Positions 33,302-45,921 of a DNA stretch of 64,000 nt are shown here, one piece after another. The translations under genes and the position numbers were made by a program. The notes beneath the pieces are model-generated. The model was given only the letters and a program-made list of their open reading frames with translations. It was not told the DNA's origin and ran no database searches. The DNA is from Amaurobius ferox (lineage: Eukaryota; Arthropoda; Arachnida; Araneae; Amaurobiidae). The stretch is taken from positions 9,937,191-10,001,190 of the forward strand of contig OX578145.1 in NCBI GenBank assembly GCA_951213105.1. Reading direction: 5' to 3'. The stretch's first letter is position 1, and the number at the start of each line of letters is the position of its first letter.

Positions 33302-35239
33302 TTACTGCCCGTGACAACCTAAAATGGTGAAGGCAAGGAATTGTAAAATTTTACTGTTTAAATTTTATATATAAATTTATTTTAAAGTTTCATTTTAGTA
33401 CTCTATTCAAGGAGTTCTTCTCTGTTTTTAAGAGAGCAATATATAAGCTATCAATATACACATTGACATTTATTACACATTGGCACCTAAAAACTCCTTA
33501 AGAGCTTCTTAAATTCACATTTCGTTTCAATGGGCCCTTATGGGCCCTTAACTCATTAATGATGCCACATTCTCCATAAAAACTCCTTAAAATTTTTGCC
33601 GTTTCAATTCCGAAATGGAAAGAGAATCTGGACAAACGACTGGCTGTTCGAAATCGGCACTGTAAGTAATATTACAAAATAGAGATTACGATATTATTAT
33701 TATTATTTATTTATTTATTTATTTTGCCCCAAAATCCGAACTTCATTAGCAGGATCAAAAGTAGAAAAAGATTAGGAGCAAAACACCCCTTTCATCTCTC
33801 CTGAAAATAAATAAATAAATAAATAAAGCAGTAAAAGTCTGGAATATTGTTGATTAGTGTAGTGCTTTCTCCTTTCTACCTGATAAATTACTTAAGTTTC
33901 GTTTTCTTTACAAAGGCAAAATTTTGCTTAATTATTTCTTGTTTGGTGTGAATTCGGTGTGAAAAGTTTTGAAAATTTGAACTACTTAAGAATTTTTGCT
34001 CTAAAACTAATATTTCTAAATATAATTATTGGAACTAGGATATCATAACACTCCTCTTTAGCGGGAACGATATTTTCATTAACTGTTTACTGTTTATGTT
34101 GAGTCATTGAAGTCAAAATTCATTGAAGTCATTGAGTCAGGGAAGGGTAGCCAGTGTGAGTTATGTCTTTGGTTAGTGTTATCTGATAAGAATAAATGGG
34201 ATTAAAGGAGTCAAGCATCTTAATGAGATTGAAATATATAAATATTTTTCTAATATAATGTTTATTTTTAAACATTTTCCGGATATCGTTTGAATTTCAA
34301 TATACAACTTTCAATTCCTATCTCTTTTCATCCTTCAATTTTTTTCTATGCATGGCAGACCGAATAAAAAATGAATTCGAAAACAAGTCTAACTTAATTA
34401 AGAAAAATTTTGTGAGCATTTGTTTATTCTTGTGCAGAATTGTTATATATGTAAATTTGTGATAAAAAATACTTTGAATGAATTTCCACTGCTACAAATC
34501 ATTCGCATTGTGCATTGGTCTGCTACCAAACTGAAACTAAACTTAAATTTACCTGCTACAAAATGGATACGAATGTTATTTTTACCTGATTTTATGTTAT
34601 TTATGTTAGTAATATATAGCATTTGATTGTATGTTGGAATAATTTAAAGAAATTTGTAATTTAAGCAGATGCACAGGTGTTAATTAAGTTTGGAGAATAT
34701 TTATCTTTGTAAAATAATGCTGATATAAAGTAGAGGGTTTGAGTGTGTAATCTATAAACTCCTTAAAACTGTGTGATATGCCATTAAAAATTAATTTTTG
34801 TTTTCAAAATTGAGTACGAACCCCGTAACACACACTGACACATATTGGCATTCATCAATAAAAAACAAATATTGTGACAATTATTTTGTAAAAAACAATA
34901 AAAAAGTATTTTTTACAAGTTATATTTTAAAATATTGAAGACGATAAGTATGGACTTGACAATACATCTCATATATCACTTGACGTTATATAGGATGACG
35001 TTTTTTCACTTGGCATTATTTGCAAGTTATAAAAAATAGTACATTAATTCTAATCAAACTAAATAGTTGATTTTTAAAGCAATTTAATCTTTTTAGAAAA
35101 TCCTGTTTATCTTTCGTTGATTCCAATGCTTTAAATCATTTATATATTCCCTTCTTTATTGAAATCCGCACATTAAGCTAAACTTTTGAAGATTTGACAA
35201 GATTTTAAATAAATGAATATACAAATTTTCTATTTTTCT
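33302..35239. other. AT-rich spacer with TTTA and AAAT microsatellites
   Basis: Simple repeats at about 33696-33724 and 33805-33829. No gene recognised. A 68-codon frame at 34420 has no domain. Confidence 0.5.
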
Positions 35240-36300
35240 TGCCCCTATTAGTTTAAAAGGACAAGCAGCAACCCGTTTTTCCCATGACGGTTTAAATGGC
35301 AATTTAATAAAACGCCCGCGAGTATTGAAAATTCTTTCACTTTGTTCTACCACTCGGAATGACTTCCTACGGACAGATTTATGAAATGAAATAATCATCT
35401 AGAAAATCGGGTCACACGATTTGACGCCCGCTCTATAAAGAGACCCCTTTGCAAGAAAACGCCGAAGAAACTCTGATCATCCAAAGAAATCATCCCAAAC
35501 CCTGCTACGCTACAGAATATCTTCCTCATATATAAACACCATCATGTCTGTAACTACATCCATTTCGCGAACGCACACAAAAAAGGATCTTTCGAACCCA
35601 AACACAGGGGGGTATTTGGAAGAGGGCGGCCGCACATTAAAGAGGACCTAAATTGGGACGATGCTCCGTCCCCACCCCCGCTTCAGAAGAATTCCTGCTG
35701 TTCTTCTGTGATCAGAATTCACTTAATGACGCCATTTTTACGCACCATTAACCCTAACTTGGAAGGGGGGATCGAAGAAACGAGCAGTCCCTCCCCCCAT
35801 GGCCATTTGAGACCATAATGGCGATATCCGCTCTGCAATTTTAATGCCCGCATTTTTTTGGACCTTCTATACGAGCGCTGGATGTCAAGACGAGTCCCAT
35901 TCTCGCATTTTGAGTCGTTTCGCTTTGTTTGGAATGTTTTTCTCGATTGCTCGGAGAGTCTATTTTTAGGTCGTTAGGGAGGGCTAACTCGCTTAATGCC
36001 CTCAGCAGCCAATGGGTTGCGAATTAAATCGCATTCAGATTAAGAAAAAGTGTTCTATCGGTGGCAGCAGTGATATTCGCGCCGGGCGATAGATGCAAAA
36101 GTGGCCATTTAGTTTCTAAAAGCGAAGAATTTCCATTTTTTCTCCTTTTCTGGTTCAGTCGCTGCCTACAACACCTCCTGAAAATTGCTATTTGAAAGAT
36201 CGCAGGCGTATTGTCTAAAATTTTATATGCTTCACGATTTTTTGAACCGATCAAACAATTCCAGAAGATAAACGATTGGAAACGACTCACAAAGAATATA
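35240..36300. promoter_or_regulatory. GC-rich single-copy island
   Basis: Non-repetitive and GC-rich, with recurrent TAAT/ATTA cores in GC context (cacttaatgacgcc, tttaatgcccgc, cgcttaatgccc, cgaattaaatcgc). Short frames have no domain. A homeodomain-rich enhancer or conserved non-coding element is plausible but unproven. Confidence 0.35.
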
Positions 36301-36574
36301 AAATAAGTATATCTCTCTCACGTTGTTTTTAATTCGTAGTTTGATCTGCAAAATCATCATTCTCTTTCAAGATATCCACGTTTACGGCTTGAATTGTATT
36401 ATCTAACGTATATTAGCCTCCCGTGTTAAATTCAATCAATTGGAATTATAATCCCGTGTCTCACGTTAATTGAAACTGAATTATATAAAATTTCGGTATG
36501 TATGCAGATCGGTCCTTGACCTCCTTTTGCTGACCTTAAAAATGGTCACCCTTTTGGCGCTATCTCTTTTTTTA

Positions 36575-37880
36575 ACACTTTACAACATAGTTGAAAAGTG
36601 TTTATGATTTTGTTCATTCTGTCTGTCTGTCTGTCCATTAGCACGACAACTGCCGTAAAAATGACTTTATCGAAATGAAATTTTAGTATGTCGTTCAGGC
36701 GGCCTGTTGGACCTATGGTAATATAAATGAATAACAACACCCAATTAGTTTTGGATTGAACACGGGCTGAAAAACTGAAATACGTTGAACCTTATGGGAC
36801 CTAATTTATCAAACACTTTTTAAGCAAATTTAAAATTCGCAAATTGCTTCGAAAGTTTTGGGAAATATTCAAATTATCCCATAAAAAATGTAAAAAGAAA
36901 TTTCAGCAAAATATATTCGGTAGTTTTCAAAATAAAAATTAAAATAATAATTATACCCTTTATATGAAGAGATCACGTGAACATTGTATGAGGAGATCAC
37001 GTGACCTACTTCAAAATAAAATATGGCATCCATCTTGTCTCAAAATCGTGATTTTTAAACTTCTTTTTAATTCATATTGAGTGTTGTATCCGTCCTAAAA
37101 CTGTTTTATTTTTGCTTAAATTCTGTGCATCTACATACTGAAACAACACAATTAGAATATATTTGAGGTTAAATTATCATTAAACTTTGATTATTTCTAC
37201 AACGAAGCCTAATTTTCACTTATGGAGTATGTAAACGCATAAAGATGTAGGATGAGTTGTATAAGAATTGCTGAATTTTTTTAACGCAAAATTATTTAGC
37301 TCTGGAGTCTGCAATATAGTTGACATGAATAAAACATTCATTGATTTTACATAGAGAAGCAGACGATTTTTTTCGATGAAGTTCTAAGCATAGAGTTAAA
37401 TTACTTGTACCTCCATGGTCTTAAGTTTCTAAACAAAATACATTATTGTAGTATTGTGATGAATGAAAGGAATTTAATGAAAGTGTATGAATGAAATTTT
37501 TAAAGCTTTTACATATAGAGCCAGGCGATTTATATTTCAATGACGTCAGTTGAATAAATTTCATTTTCTTATGAAGTTTTAAGTTTTCAAATATAATTAA
37601 TTAACGTAGTATTGTGATAATTTATAAAATATTACCGCTGAATGTATTGCATTTTAGAGGTATTTAAACCAGGCATTTTATATTTCAATGACGTCATTTG
37701 AACAAAGTTCATTTTTTTCGATGAAGGTTTAAGTTTTAAAATATAATAAATTAATGTAGTATTGTGATATGTTTTAAAATATTACTTAGGAATGTATCGC
37801 ATTCTAGAAATGCTTAAAAAAATTGTATTGCAGTTGGAAAGTGTTTCATATTCAATGCTTTATGCATGATTGATTTTTTT
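36575..37880 (+). mobile_element. Family C element, copy C4
   Basis: Palindromic 5' end (36575-36601), a tctg microsatellite (about 36619-36636), TCACGTGA at 36973-36980 and 36997-37004, TGACGTCA at 37541-37548 and 37689-37696, and gttggaaagtgtttcat with gcatgattgat at the right. The terminal ctttctt has decayed. Confidence 0.86.
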
Positions 37881-38137
37881 TTCTTTCATAATCAGAAATT
37901 ACACGATTTTCACAATAAAAACATTAATAAACACTGTAAATGATAACCAAATCCAAAATGAAAGAAATTATATTTACTTGTTTATGAAAGATTTAATGTT
38001 TTTTTAATTTTAAAAATCTCTTATTTATTTTACTTTCATTAATTTAAATTAAAAAATGAATTGAAGTATGGCTCGACTCGACTTCCCTTCTCATACTAGA
38101 ATCCACTTTTAAGTAGCTTGTGTGTTTTTATTTATTT

Positions 38138-38722
38138 TATTTTATTTTCTTTCAAATTTTGCAAGGCAAAATAAAATTTGAAAAATCTGTATCTTTGGTG
38201 CAAATGATGACAATTTTAGCATGTATTGAAAAATTTGAAATGGATACCAAATTTGACAATGTACCCCTTCGGTGGGAAGGGGTGGTGGTCATGAGACCAC
38301 GAAGAGAAACATTGCATCGCGGTGATTGAAAAGGTTTAGTTTCGAGATCATTGATCCCTACATAACCACGTTTTGGCATAATTGTGCCACATTTTGTGCT
38401 ATGCTGCCATGTTAAAAAAATATAAAATTTCGAATCTATTTCGAAGTTTTCATTTGATTTTCAGCAAATGATATCTAGTTCTAGATTTTTCGTTAACAAA
38501 GCCGGATAAATGGATTTATGAAAAGCCATTCATTTTTGTGACCGTGAACAAAATAATTCGACCACAGACAGACGACAGACATATAAAGAGATAGACTGAC
38601 ATCTCTCTAAAAAATAGTCAAAATGTGTTCAGGAGGTCCTAAAATATCAAAATCTCGAAATCGAAAAATTTCATGAAAATAATATTTTCTCTATACTATT
38701 TTCTATAGTACGAGAAAATAAA
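38138..38722 (-). mobile_element. Family D element, copy D1
   Basis: Read on the minus strand it starts with a palindrome (TTTTCTC...GAGAAAA, 38685-38718), then ggacctcctgaacac, a short gtctgtcgtctgtctg tract (about 38567-38581), and a low-similarity middle. It ends at a hairpin (caaattttgc / aaaataaaatttg, 38150-38183). Two further copies are at 48218 and 61377. Confidence 0.75.
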
Positions 38723-38849
38723 AATTGTAAACTCTGCAATGAAGGACATAGATTGGGAAAACAACCAGCCTTATCCACAAAACTCTTCCACTGCCTACAA
38801 AAGTATTTTTGAAATTCGAAATATAATATCATTTATTATCCGCAAGATT

Positions 38850-39290
38850 TTTTAATACCAGTAAAACTACTTACTTTGCAATGAATGTTACTAATCAGTA
38901 CAAAATTTTTTAATGCCGGTAAAACTGCTTTCTTGGTAATAATGTTACCGATATGGGAAAAAAAAAAAAACATGCATTTCCACCAATCGTTCCGATGCCT
39001 GTAAAACTATTTTCTTTGCAATAAATGTTACTGATCTTGAAAACAACATGTAATATCCACCAACTATAGCTGTAAAATCACTAAATTTACAATGAATGTT
39101 ATTCATCAATGAAACAATACGCAATATGCTTTCTTTGTAATGAATGTTACTGATCAGTCAAAACAAGATGCATCAACATTTTCACATGTCTGTAAAACTG
39201 TTTTCTTTGCAATGAATATTGGTGATATGTGAAAACAATATGCAATATTCATTAAAATTTTGCAATGCAGGTAAAATGTAGATATCTTAA
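38850..39290. repeat. Degenerate tandem repeat, 58-82 bp units
   Basis: The motif gtaaaact.ctttctttgcaatgaatgttac recurs at about 38861, 38919, 39001, 39072 and 39192, with a partial unit near 39122. Period and sequence are loose, so it is an old array. Confidence 0.65.
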
Positions 39291-40379
39291 TTTTATAAAA
39301 ATAAAGTAAATGGATTTGATCTTACTATTATGTATTTACATTTTCATTAGAAAAATTGGAATATTTTTTTAATAAAAGTATAAATTATAAATAAAGCTTA
39401 ACTTGAATTTCTTTCAGACAACTTTATTTGATCATTCCTATGATTTAAGACATTGATTAATATTTAAATGAAATCCTGCGCACTGGGCCCTGCTTGCTGT
39501 CGTTTGCGCTTCATAAAACGGGGATCCAATTTCTCCAAATTAATAATTGGAATAAGCATTACAACTTTGGTACTTGTGTGTAAAAATTCCCTCAAATTTA
39601 AGAAAAAGTAATATCGCACTATACAGGTTTGTTTTCCCCAAGAAAACTGGCTCTCAACGATATATTGAAGTTTTTCAAATTTATTATGAAAGTTTGTGTA
39701 CATTTGATTGTTTGGAAAGTTTCTTGTTACGGAGGGTGTACACCACGGCTATGATTGAGAACCAGGAACCGGCGGACATCAACTCCCGTCAATTATTCAT
39801 TTCAACGGGGGCCGAATTTTGTGAAAAATTCTACGGGAAATAACTCAATTTAAGGGGATTATATAGAGAACGTTTTTATACATTAGATTCAGCCTCAGTG
39901 GCTGAACCGACATGAGTATTTTTCAGCTCATAAAACGATTCAGAAATCACTTTCCTAGAGCATTTAAAAAAAAAAAAAGGCCTCACTTTGAAAGGCTACC
40001 TTTCCAGATCCAGGGGGTCATTTGAAAAACGGATTTCAGATTTAGATTCAGCATGGTTGAATTAGTATACATGAGTTTGCTGCATACATGCTGATACTGC
40101 GCTTTTATAATAGTAATGATTAGTCTAAATGTATTTATACTTAATGAATAAACGACTCATTCTTAATTAAATGGCTAAGGATTATTAATAAATATTATAT
40201 CATGAAACAACACATTGCACCCTCTATGAAAAATTTCTGGGTACGCCGCTGGTAGTAACACTACTAGATTCATTGTCTTTTTCGCGGATTCAATACATTT
40301 AGGTCTGCTTCTAGTCAGTTTGTTGAGGATTGTTTATCGTTTACAAAACTTTGTTCTCGGATACATCGTCATTCATCAT
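39291..40379. other. Spacer
   Basis: No recognised gene. The 89-codon plus-strand frame at 39574-39843 has no domain I can name. Confidence 0.45.
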
Positions 40380-41060
40380 TCGGCTATGATACCGTATTCC
40401 TCAATCGAATCCTCGCAACCGTGCCTGTGGCAGACACGAAGCGAGGCGCAGTACGCAAGGAAAAAAAAATCATTGCAAACAAAAAGACGTAATGCCATTA
40501 AAAGCGCATTTGTCAAGCCCCGGGTGCACCGGCGCGTGCCTTCACAGAGAGAAGCCAAAACATACATCTTTCACACCTTGGTGGTCTCGAGCCCCGCGTC
40601 ATCCGTCAGTGACGTCACCGCTGAGTGACGCAACGAAGACCCAATCGCGGCGCCCCACGCAAAATTAAGTTACGGATTCTGTACGCCCCTCTGATTCCAG
40701 ATGCGTAAGTGAATTAAGAGCTCATCAGATCCGCGGGTAGGCAAGGGGGTGCGGGGAGGAGCCGGCGGATAAATAATGAAGTGGTCCGCGGGCCGCAATT
40801 AAGTCCATGCGGATCGGGAATCTCGCTTCACTGGCCAGAGTGGCAGGTGGGTCCACGAGGGGGGGGGGGGGGGGTACGTTTGGAAGTGACCAAAGGCAAG
40901 TGGACGGATGTTTCGGTTGTGCCCCCGTTTTCGTAATCTTTGCTTTCCATTCGAGCGTCCAAGAAGTTCTGTTCATCCATCAAAAGAGTTCGGCTGTGTT
41001 ATGAACTAACTCTTGCTGTTAGGCCGGGATTTCGCGTTTGTGAGGAGGAGGATAAACTAA
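40380..41060. promoter_or_regulatory. GC-rich island with CRE palindrome and poly-G
   Basis: Non-repetitive and GC-rich. It carries TGACGTCA at 40610-40617 with a half-site cluster (gtgacgcaac, ccgcgtcatc), TAA/ATTA cores in GC context (caaaattaagtta, gtgaattaagag, gcaattaagtcc), and a run of 16 G at 40859-40874. It resembles the island at 28860 in content. Regulatory function is inferred. Confidence 0.4.
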
Positions 41061-41601
41061 TTTTCGTTCCAAAATGTTTACATACAGTAACAATGTCGCT
41101 AATGGATTATGTTACCGTATCCATCAAGCTGACGTTTCAGGTTTTTAATCTAAACAGACGTAACAAAGTCGTACCTTTTCGCTTTATATATTGTGTCCTA
41201 AATCGAACACATTGTACTTTAATCTTATTTTATTATAATTTTTAGCGGCTCGCGCAGAGGGAGGGGGGGGGGGGTGCCTGTGTATCTTTGCATATTTTTA
41301 AATGCTGAAATTTGCTATTTTATAATATACGAAGAATTTTCTTTTTTATCTCTTTTGCCACTAGTATCTATGTCTAAATATATACAGCATGGGAGTTAGA
41401 AAGGAGATAAATCTCTTATGGATGAAACGCTTGAGCATATCATAATGCTTTCAGAATGATATCCAGGGTTCGCTCGTGTCAGTAAAGGAGTCGCTATTGT
41501 TGGTCGGCACAACAGAAAGGCGTAGTATTGAGTATATGCATTTTTGATTATTTTTAAATGAAAAGTTCCCTCATGATGAGTATAATTAACCAGTAGTTTT
41601 C
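41061..41601. other. Spacer with a 12-G run
   Basis: A G homopolymer lies at 41263-41274. Nothing else recognised. Confidence 0.5.
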
Positions 41602-42406
41602 ACTTTCCCTGCAATACATGGTAATGCATAGGGAAAGTAATGGAATCATACCGAAAATCTCAACTCGAATTTTCGACGGATTTACACGTTTTGTCACCTC
41701 TAGAATACGATAAAACCATTTTTAGCTTGGCATCTGTGTGTATGTCTGTGTATCTGTCTGTCTGTGCAGAGTTTGTATCCACTCTAACTCAAAAACTAAT
41801 GAACCGAATTTCATAAAATTTGTTAGGTAAGTCACTTGTGGGCGACTCTGATGCTGATTAGTTTTGGGTACAATTCGGGATAAAAGCGAAATAGCAAAAA
41901 TTGCCTGTATCCACTCTAACTGAAAAACTAATAAATTAAATTTCACAAAAAATTGGTAGATAAATCACTTATGTGTTACCATGGTGCTGATTATATTTTG
42001 GTACGATTCGGAAAGAAACAACCTGCCTTTTTTTTTTTTTTTGCGAAATGGCCCGCAAAAATTGTCAAAATCTAAAATAAAAAACTACGTATGCTTAAAT
42101 ATATCAAGTAAATACTTGTTTTATGCGTCATTTTTAACGATAAAATGAATAAGACCAACCCCCTATTACACTCTAGGACCATCCGTTCTCGAGATATTTT
42201 ATTTTTTTCGCATTTTCGCTTTTGAAATAAGCCCGGTTACCCAATGAGAGCGATAATTGAATTAAAAGTGCCAATTCAGTGTTATTTAAAATAATTGTGG
42301 GTGTTATTTTGTGACATTAAACTCAATGAAATGAATTATTGATAAAATAGAGAGAGCGTGAGTATGAGTCTGCAGGGAAAGTCATGTGCTGCCCACATCC
42401 GATTTT
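41602..42406 (+). mobile_element. Family B element, copy B2 (best preserved)
   Basis: Palindrome 41602-41638 (ACTTTCCCTGCA arm; TGCATAGGGAAAGT arm), a tgtctgtgtatctgtctgtc microsatellite, and a 132-bp internal tandem duplication (gtatccactctaac at 41775 and 41907). The terminal arm TGCAGGGAAAGT recurs at about 42371. Then comes the stem-loop ATGTG (42384-42388), a 5-base loop, CACAT (42394-42398), and ccgattttt. The outer 12 bases at the two ends are exact inverted repeats. Confidence 0.87.
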
Positions 42407-43061
42407 TAATAGTTGTAGGATAGAGTACAGAATATAGGGAGATAAAAATAAATTGAAAAGTAAAATAATTTTGAATACGAAGGAATATTCTTTGTTTCCT
42501 TTCTAATTTCCATTGAGCTAATAATTGACACGTTAAATAAATATTTTAAACCTTTCGTCATCGAAAGGCATACAATGCAGGACTATTTATCTTACCCCGC
42601 GTAGCCTGAAGAATGGTATTGAACTATATATTGGCGTTTTCTTAATATGAAGTTTTAACTCCTTTTACCTCCTTGATATACAAGCTTTCTAAGAAAGTCC
42701 TCAGACACCTCAATAGCTCTATAAGGAAAGGTTCATACATATAAACGTTGGGTCAATCTATAGTATTCTGTCTGATCGAATAAAAGTGTTTGCGCATCTA
42801 GTGGCGAACTAAAAAGTTAGAATAATGAATTCGGTAATAGATTTAAATAAACGAAAAAAAAAGCCAATTACAAAGTGGTAGAACATCATCTAATATTTAA
42901 GTATCGACATTGGAACGGCAACAAAATACATTTATTTCATACTATAAGATTATTGGCGGCTAGCTGTCGTATTCACGAATAAATAAAACTGACATGCACA
43001 TCAATCCAATGTGCAATTTTCTGAAAATGCCCCTTTGAATACGATAAAAAATTAAGACCGA
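42407..43061. other. Spacer
   Basis: Non-coding. Positions about 42665-42735 resemble the complement of 43455-43525 (unnamed repeat fragment). Confidence 0.45.
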
Positions 43062-43405
43062 GGGGCGTGACAGCCCAGTGGTTAGTGCGCGAGGATTGCC
43101 CTCGGACGACCCGAGTTCGATTCCCGTTTCTGCCCAAAGCGTCGCCTTGTTCACGCGGAGTACGATCGCGTTAAATATGTGGGTCCATAAAACCTTCTGA
43201 GAGTGTAGAGGGAGGAGGGTGCGGTCCGTGTGGATACCTTCCCCACTGGGTTCCGGACTAAATTGGGCGGCACTTTCCGGCCGTCCAAACAGATATCTCA
43301 CACTTTCGGGTAGGTCGGACGGTATGGGTCGAAAGTCCAGGCCAACCGACTCATCCGAAGACTAAGATCAGCAGTTTGGGCGGCCCGCTAGCGGCTCTGC
43401 AATCA
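43062..43405 (+). mobile_element. SINE1 with tRNA-like head (full length)
   Basis: The head has box A cagcccagtggttagtgcgc and box B gacccgagttcgattcccg, correctly spaced. The body follows: acgcggagtacgatcgcgtt, atgtgggtccataa, gtgcggtccgtgtgg, ccactgggttccgg, gggcggcactttcc, then a cgggtaggtcggacgg tail and ccaggccaaccgactcatcc. The body is the one carried behind a 5S-derived head at 3249-3584. The pol III promoter is inside the head. No clear target duplication is seen. Confidence 0.88.
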
Positions 43406-44280
43406 CTTGCATTCTATCCAACAGGTTCACTTTATTATAGGTAGATATAACGTTCTCGTTTACACTCCTTTCCTTACAAAGTTACTAGGATGCTTAAGGA
43501 TTTTTCTACGATCCCTGTATATTTGATGAACAAAAAGTAGGATTTGTAACTTCCACACATGCAACTTCCGCATGGGGGACATGCTGCTTCTAAGAACTAG
43601 CAGCTACCACACGTGGGGCTACAGTTTGCAGAAAGTCCCGTATATTAATAATGCATAATATCGCTACTTTAGGAAACATTTTGCTAAAAATTTGAATACC
43701 TCTAAAATCAATGTTTTCTAAAGGAAAACAATTGAATTATACAAACTTTTCTTCATCGGTAAAGAAATCTCAAGACAATGTTTGTTAATCTTAATACAAT
43801 GTAGTTATGCATCAATAGTAATTGCAGGTGAAGGTGGTAAAATTTAAAAGTTACTTTTAGATGTATTTTTTCAACTTTATTTACAGTTGGTTAGCCTATT
43901 TTTGTCATGTATGGTCGTCTTATGCACAAGCAAGTTCATTGAGAACTTCAACTTAAAGTAGATTCAAAACCACTAAATTACCATTCTTACATATAGAGGA
44001 CTGGCTGCGTCTTGTAAGAAATTGAAAGCCCTGTGTTTTAGGACATTTGTTTTCCATTATGATGGGTATAATACTATTACATACATCAAGAATTATTTAA
44101 AAATAGATGTGCTGTTCACTCATAACTTATTTTACTCAAACTATCATACATTTACCTTCTTTAAATTATTGTAATAAAGAAATAATATATATATATATAT
44201 ATATATATATCTTCATATAGATTTTGCACTAATTCTGTCCGGACGCTACTGCTAACGCTGTAATAGATTGTCCATTTTTA
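43406..44280. other. Spacer with TA microsatellite
   Basis: A TA run lies at about 44184-44210. No gene recognised. Confidence 0.5.
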
Positions 44281-45224
44281 ACACTTTCCAACATAGTTGA
44301 AAAGTGTTAATGACTTAATTCATTCTATCATCTGTTCGTTCGCACGGTAACTGCCGGAAAAATGACTCTATCCAAAACGAATTTTTAGTATGTTATTAAT
44401 ACTGTCTTGTGGGACATATGGAAATGTAAATGAATAATATCACCCAATTAGTTTGGGATTGAACCCGGGTTGAAAAAGTGAAATACATTGAACCCTATGG
44501 AACCTCATTTTTCAAACATTTTTTAAGCAAAGTTAAAATTCACAAATCGCTTCGAAAATTTTAGAAAATATTCAAATGATCCCATAAAATATATATATAA
44601 AAAAATTCAGCAAAAAATCTTTTGTAGTTTTTTAAATAAAAATAAAAATAATAATGACACCCATATTATGTGAAGAGCTCACGTGACCCACTTCAAAATA
44701 AAATAGACTATCCATCTTTTTTTTCTAATGTAAAAATCGTGATTTTAAAAGTTCTTTTGAATTTATATTGAGTGTTGCATCCGTCCTAAAACTGCTTTCT
44801 TTTTACGTATTTTCTGTGCATCTACATTCTGCTCCAACGTAATTCCAATATTTTTGAGTTTAAATGATCATCAAAATTTGATTATTTCTTCAACGATGCC
44901 TAATTTAGCATATACAGAATGTAAACAAGTGATTGTAAAATGACTTGTATAAGAATTGAATTTTTTGCACGCAAAATTATTTAACTCTGGAATATAAGTG
45001 ATATTAATGAATGATTTTACATAAAGAAATAGACGATTTTATAGCATTACCTTTTTTGATGAAGTTTTAAGTTTCTAAGTAAAATAAATTATTATGCTGT
45101 AATAATTTTTAAAATACCCCCCCCCCCCCCGAATGTATCGCATTTTAGAGATGTTTAAATAAAATTGCAATTTAATTGGAAAGTGTTTCATAATCAATGC
45201 TTTATGCATGATTGATCTTTCTTG
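44281..45224 (+). mobile_element. Family C element, copy C5
   Basis: Starts ACACTTTCCAACATAGTTGA and ends atgcatgattgatctttctt. The microsatellite is nearly lost (tctatcatctgttcg). It contains TCACGTGA at 44679-44686 and a 14-C run at 45117-45130. Confidence 0.85.
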
Positions 45225-45921
45225 TATATCATCCCCCCGTAATAATAATTGTTTTCGACTTACAATTAGAAATGCCAATAAAATTATACCATTAAAATTT
45301 TTAGAGAAAAATTTATAGATCGCTCTGTCCATGAGAAATTTTCTGCAAATCTAAAATATCAACAATCTAAAACATATATATTTTTTTAAACTACAAAATT
45401 TTTGTGGTTAAAATACTACTTCTGATTATTATTCCTTATTGTATTCAATTACAAGCTTCCTTAGATTAGTTACTATTAATCTTCGTGTACTATCTGTTTA
45501 AATCTAGTATCATCTTGAGTCTACTGTGGTGAACTATACATATATATATGCTCTACTTTAAACAATATGGAACTTACCTAGGCTCATATCCATTTGCTAA
45601 ACCATTCTTTAGGAACTCGATATATCCTTACGTTTTCATTTAAAGAAACTCTTTGGGTTTGTAATCCAACAGCTATGCTTCAAATATGTAACTCTTAAAT
45701 GCTGCGTCGATGACATCACAGCGATGGCAGATATAAGCTCTTTCACTAAAATCTCAGAAAACATTATATAAGAATTCACTTTTATATGATTTTATATAAA
45801 CCATTGAAAGAGGTAGAATATTCTCGTAAATTTATGAAGTCCAAGTAACAACAGGTTATCCTTTAATCCGTCGGGTGCCAATAAAAGCAGGTTAACGCGT
45901 TGATCCTCGTTAAATCAGCAG
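45225..45921. other. AT-rich spacer
   Basis: Nothing recognised. Confidence 0.5.

Noticed and set aside
43062..43135. tRNA-gene-like sequences (also at 56853, 57113, 58902, 22290, 48985)
   Set aside because: Box A and box B are present, but the acceptor stem does not close and each head is fused to a repeated body. They are SINE heads, not tRNA genes.
42665..43525. Possible foldback element around the SINE1 at 43062
   Set aside because: The two arms (42665-42735, 43455-43525) are only loosely complementary, and a related fragment stands alone at 22330. Kept as repeat fragments only.
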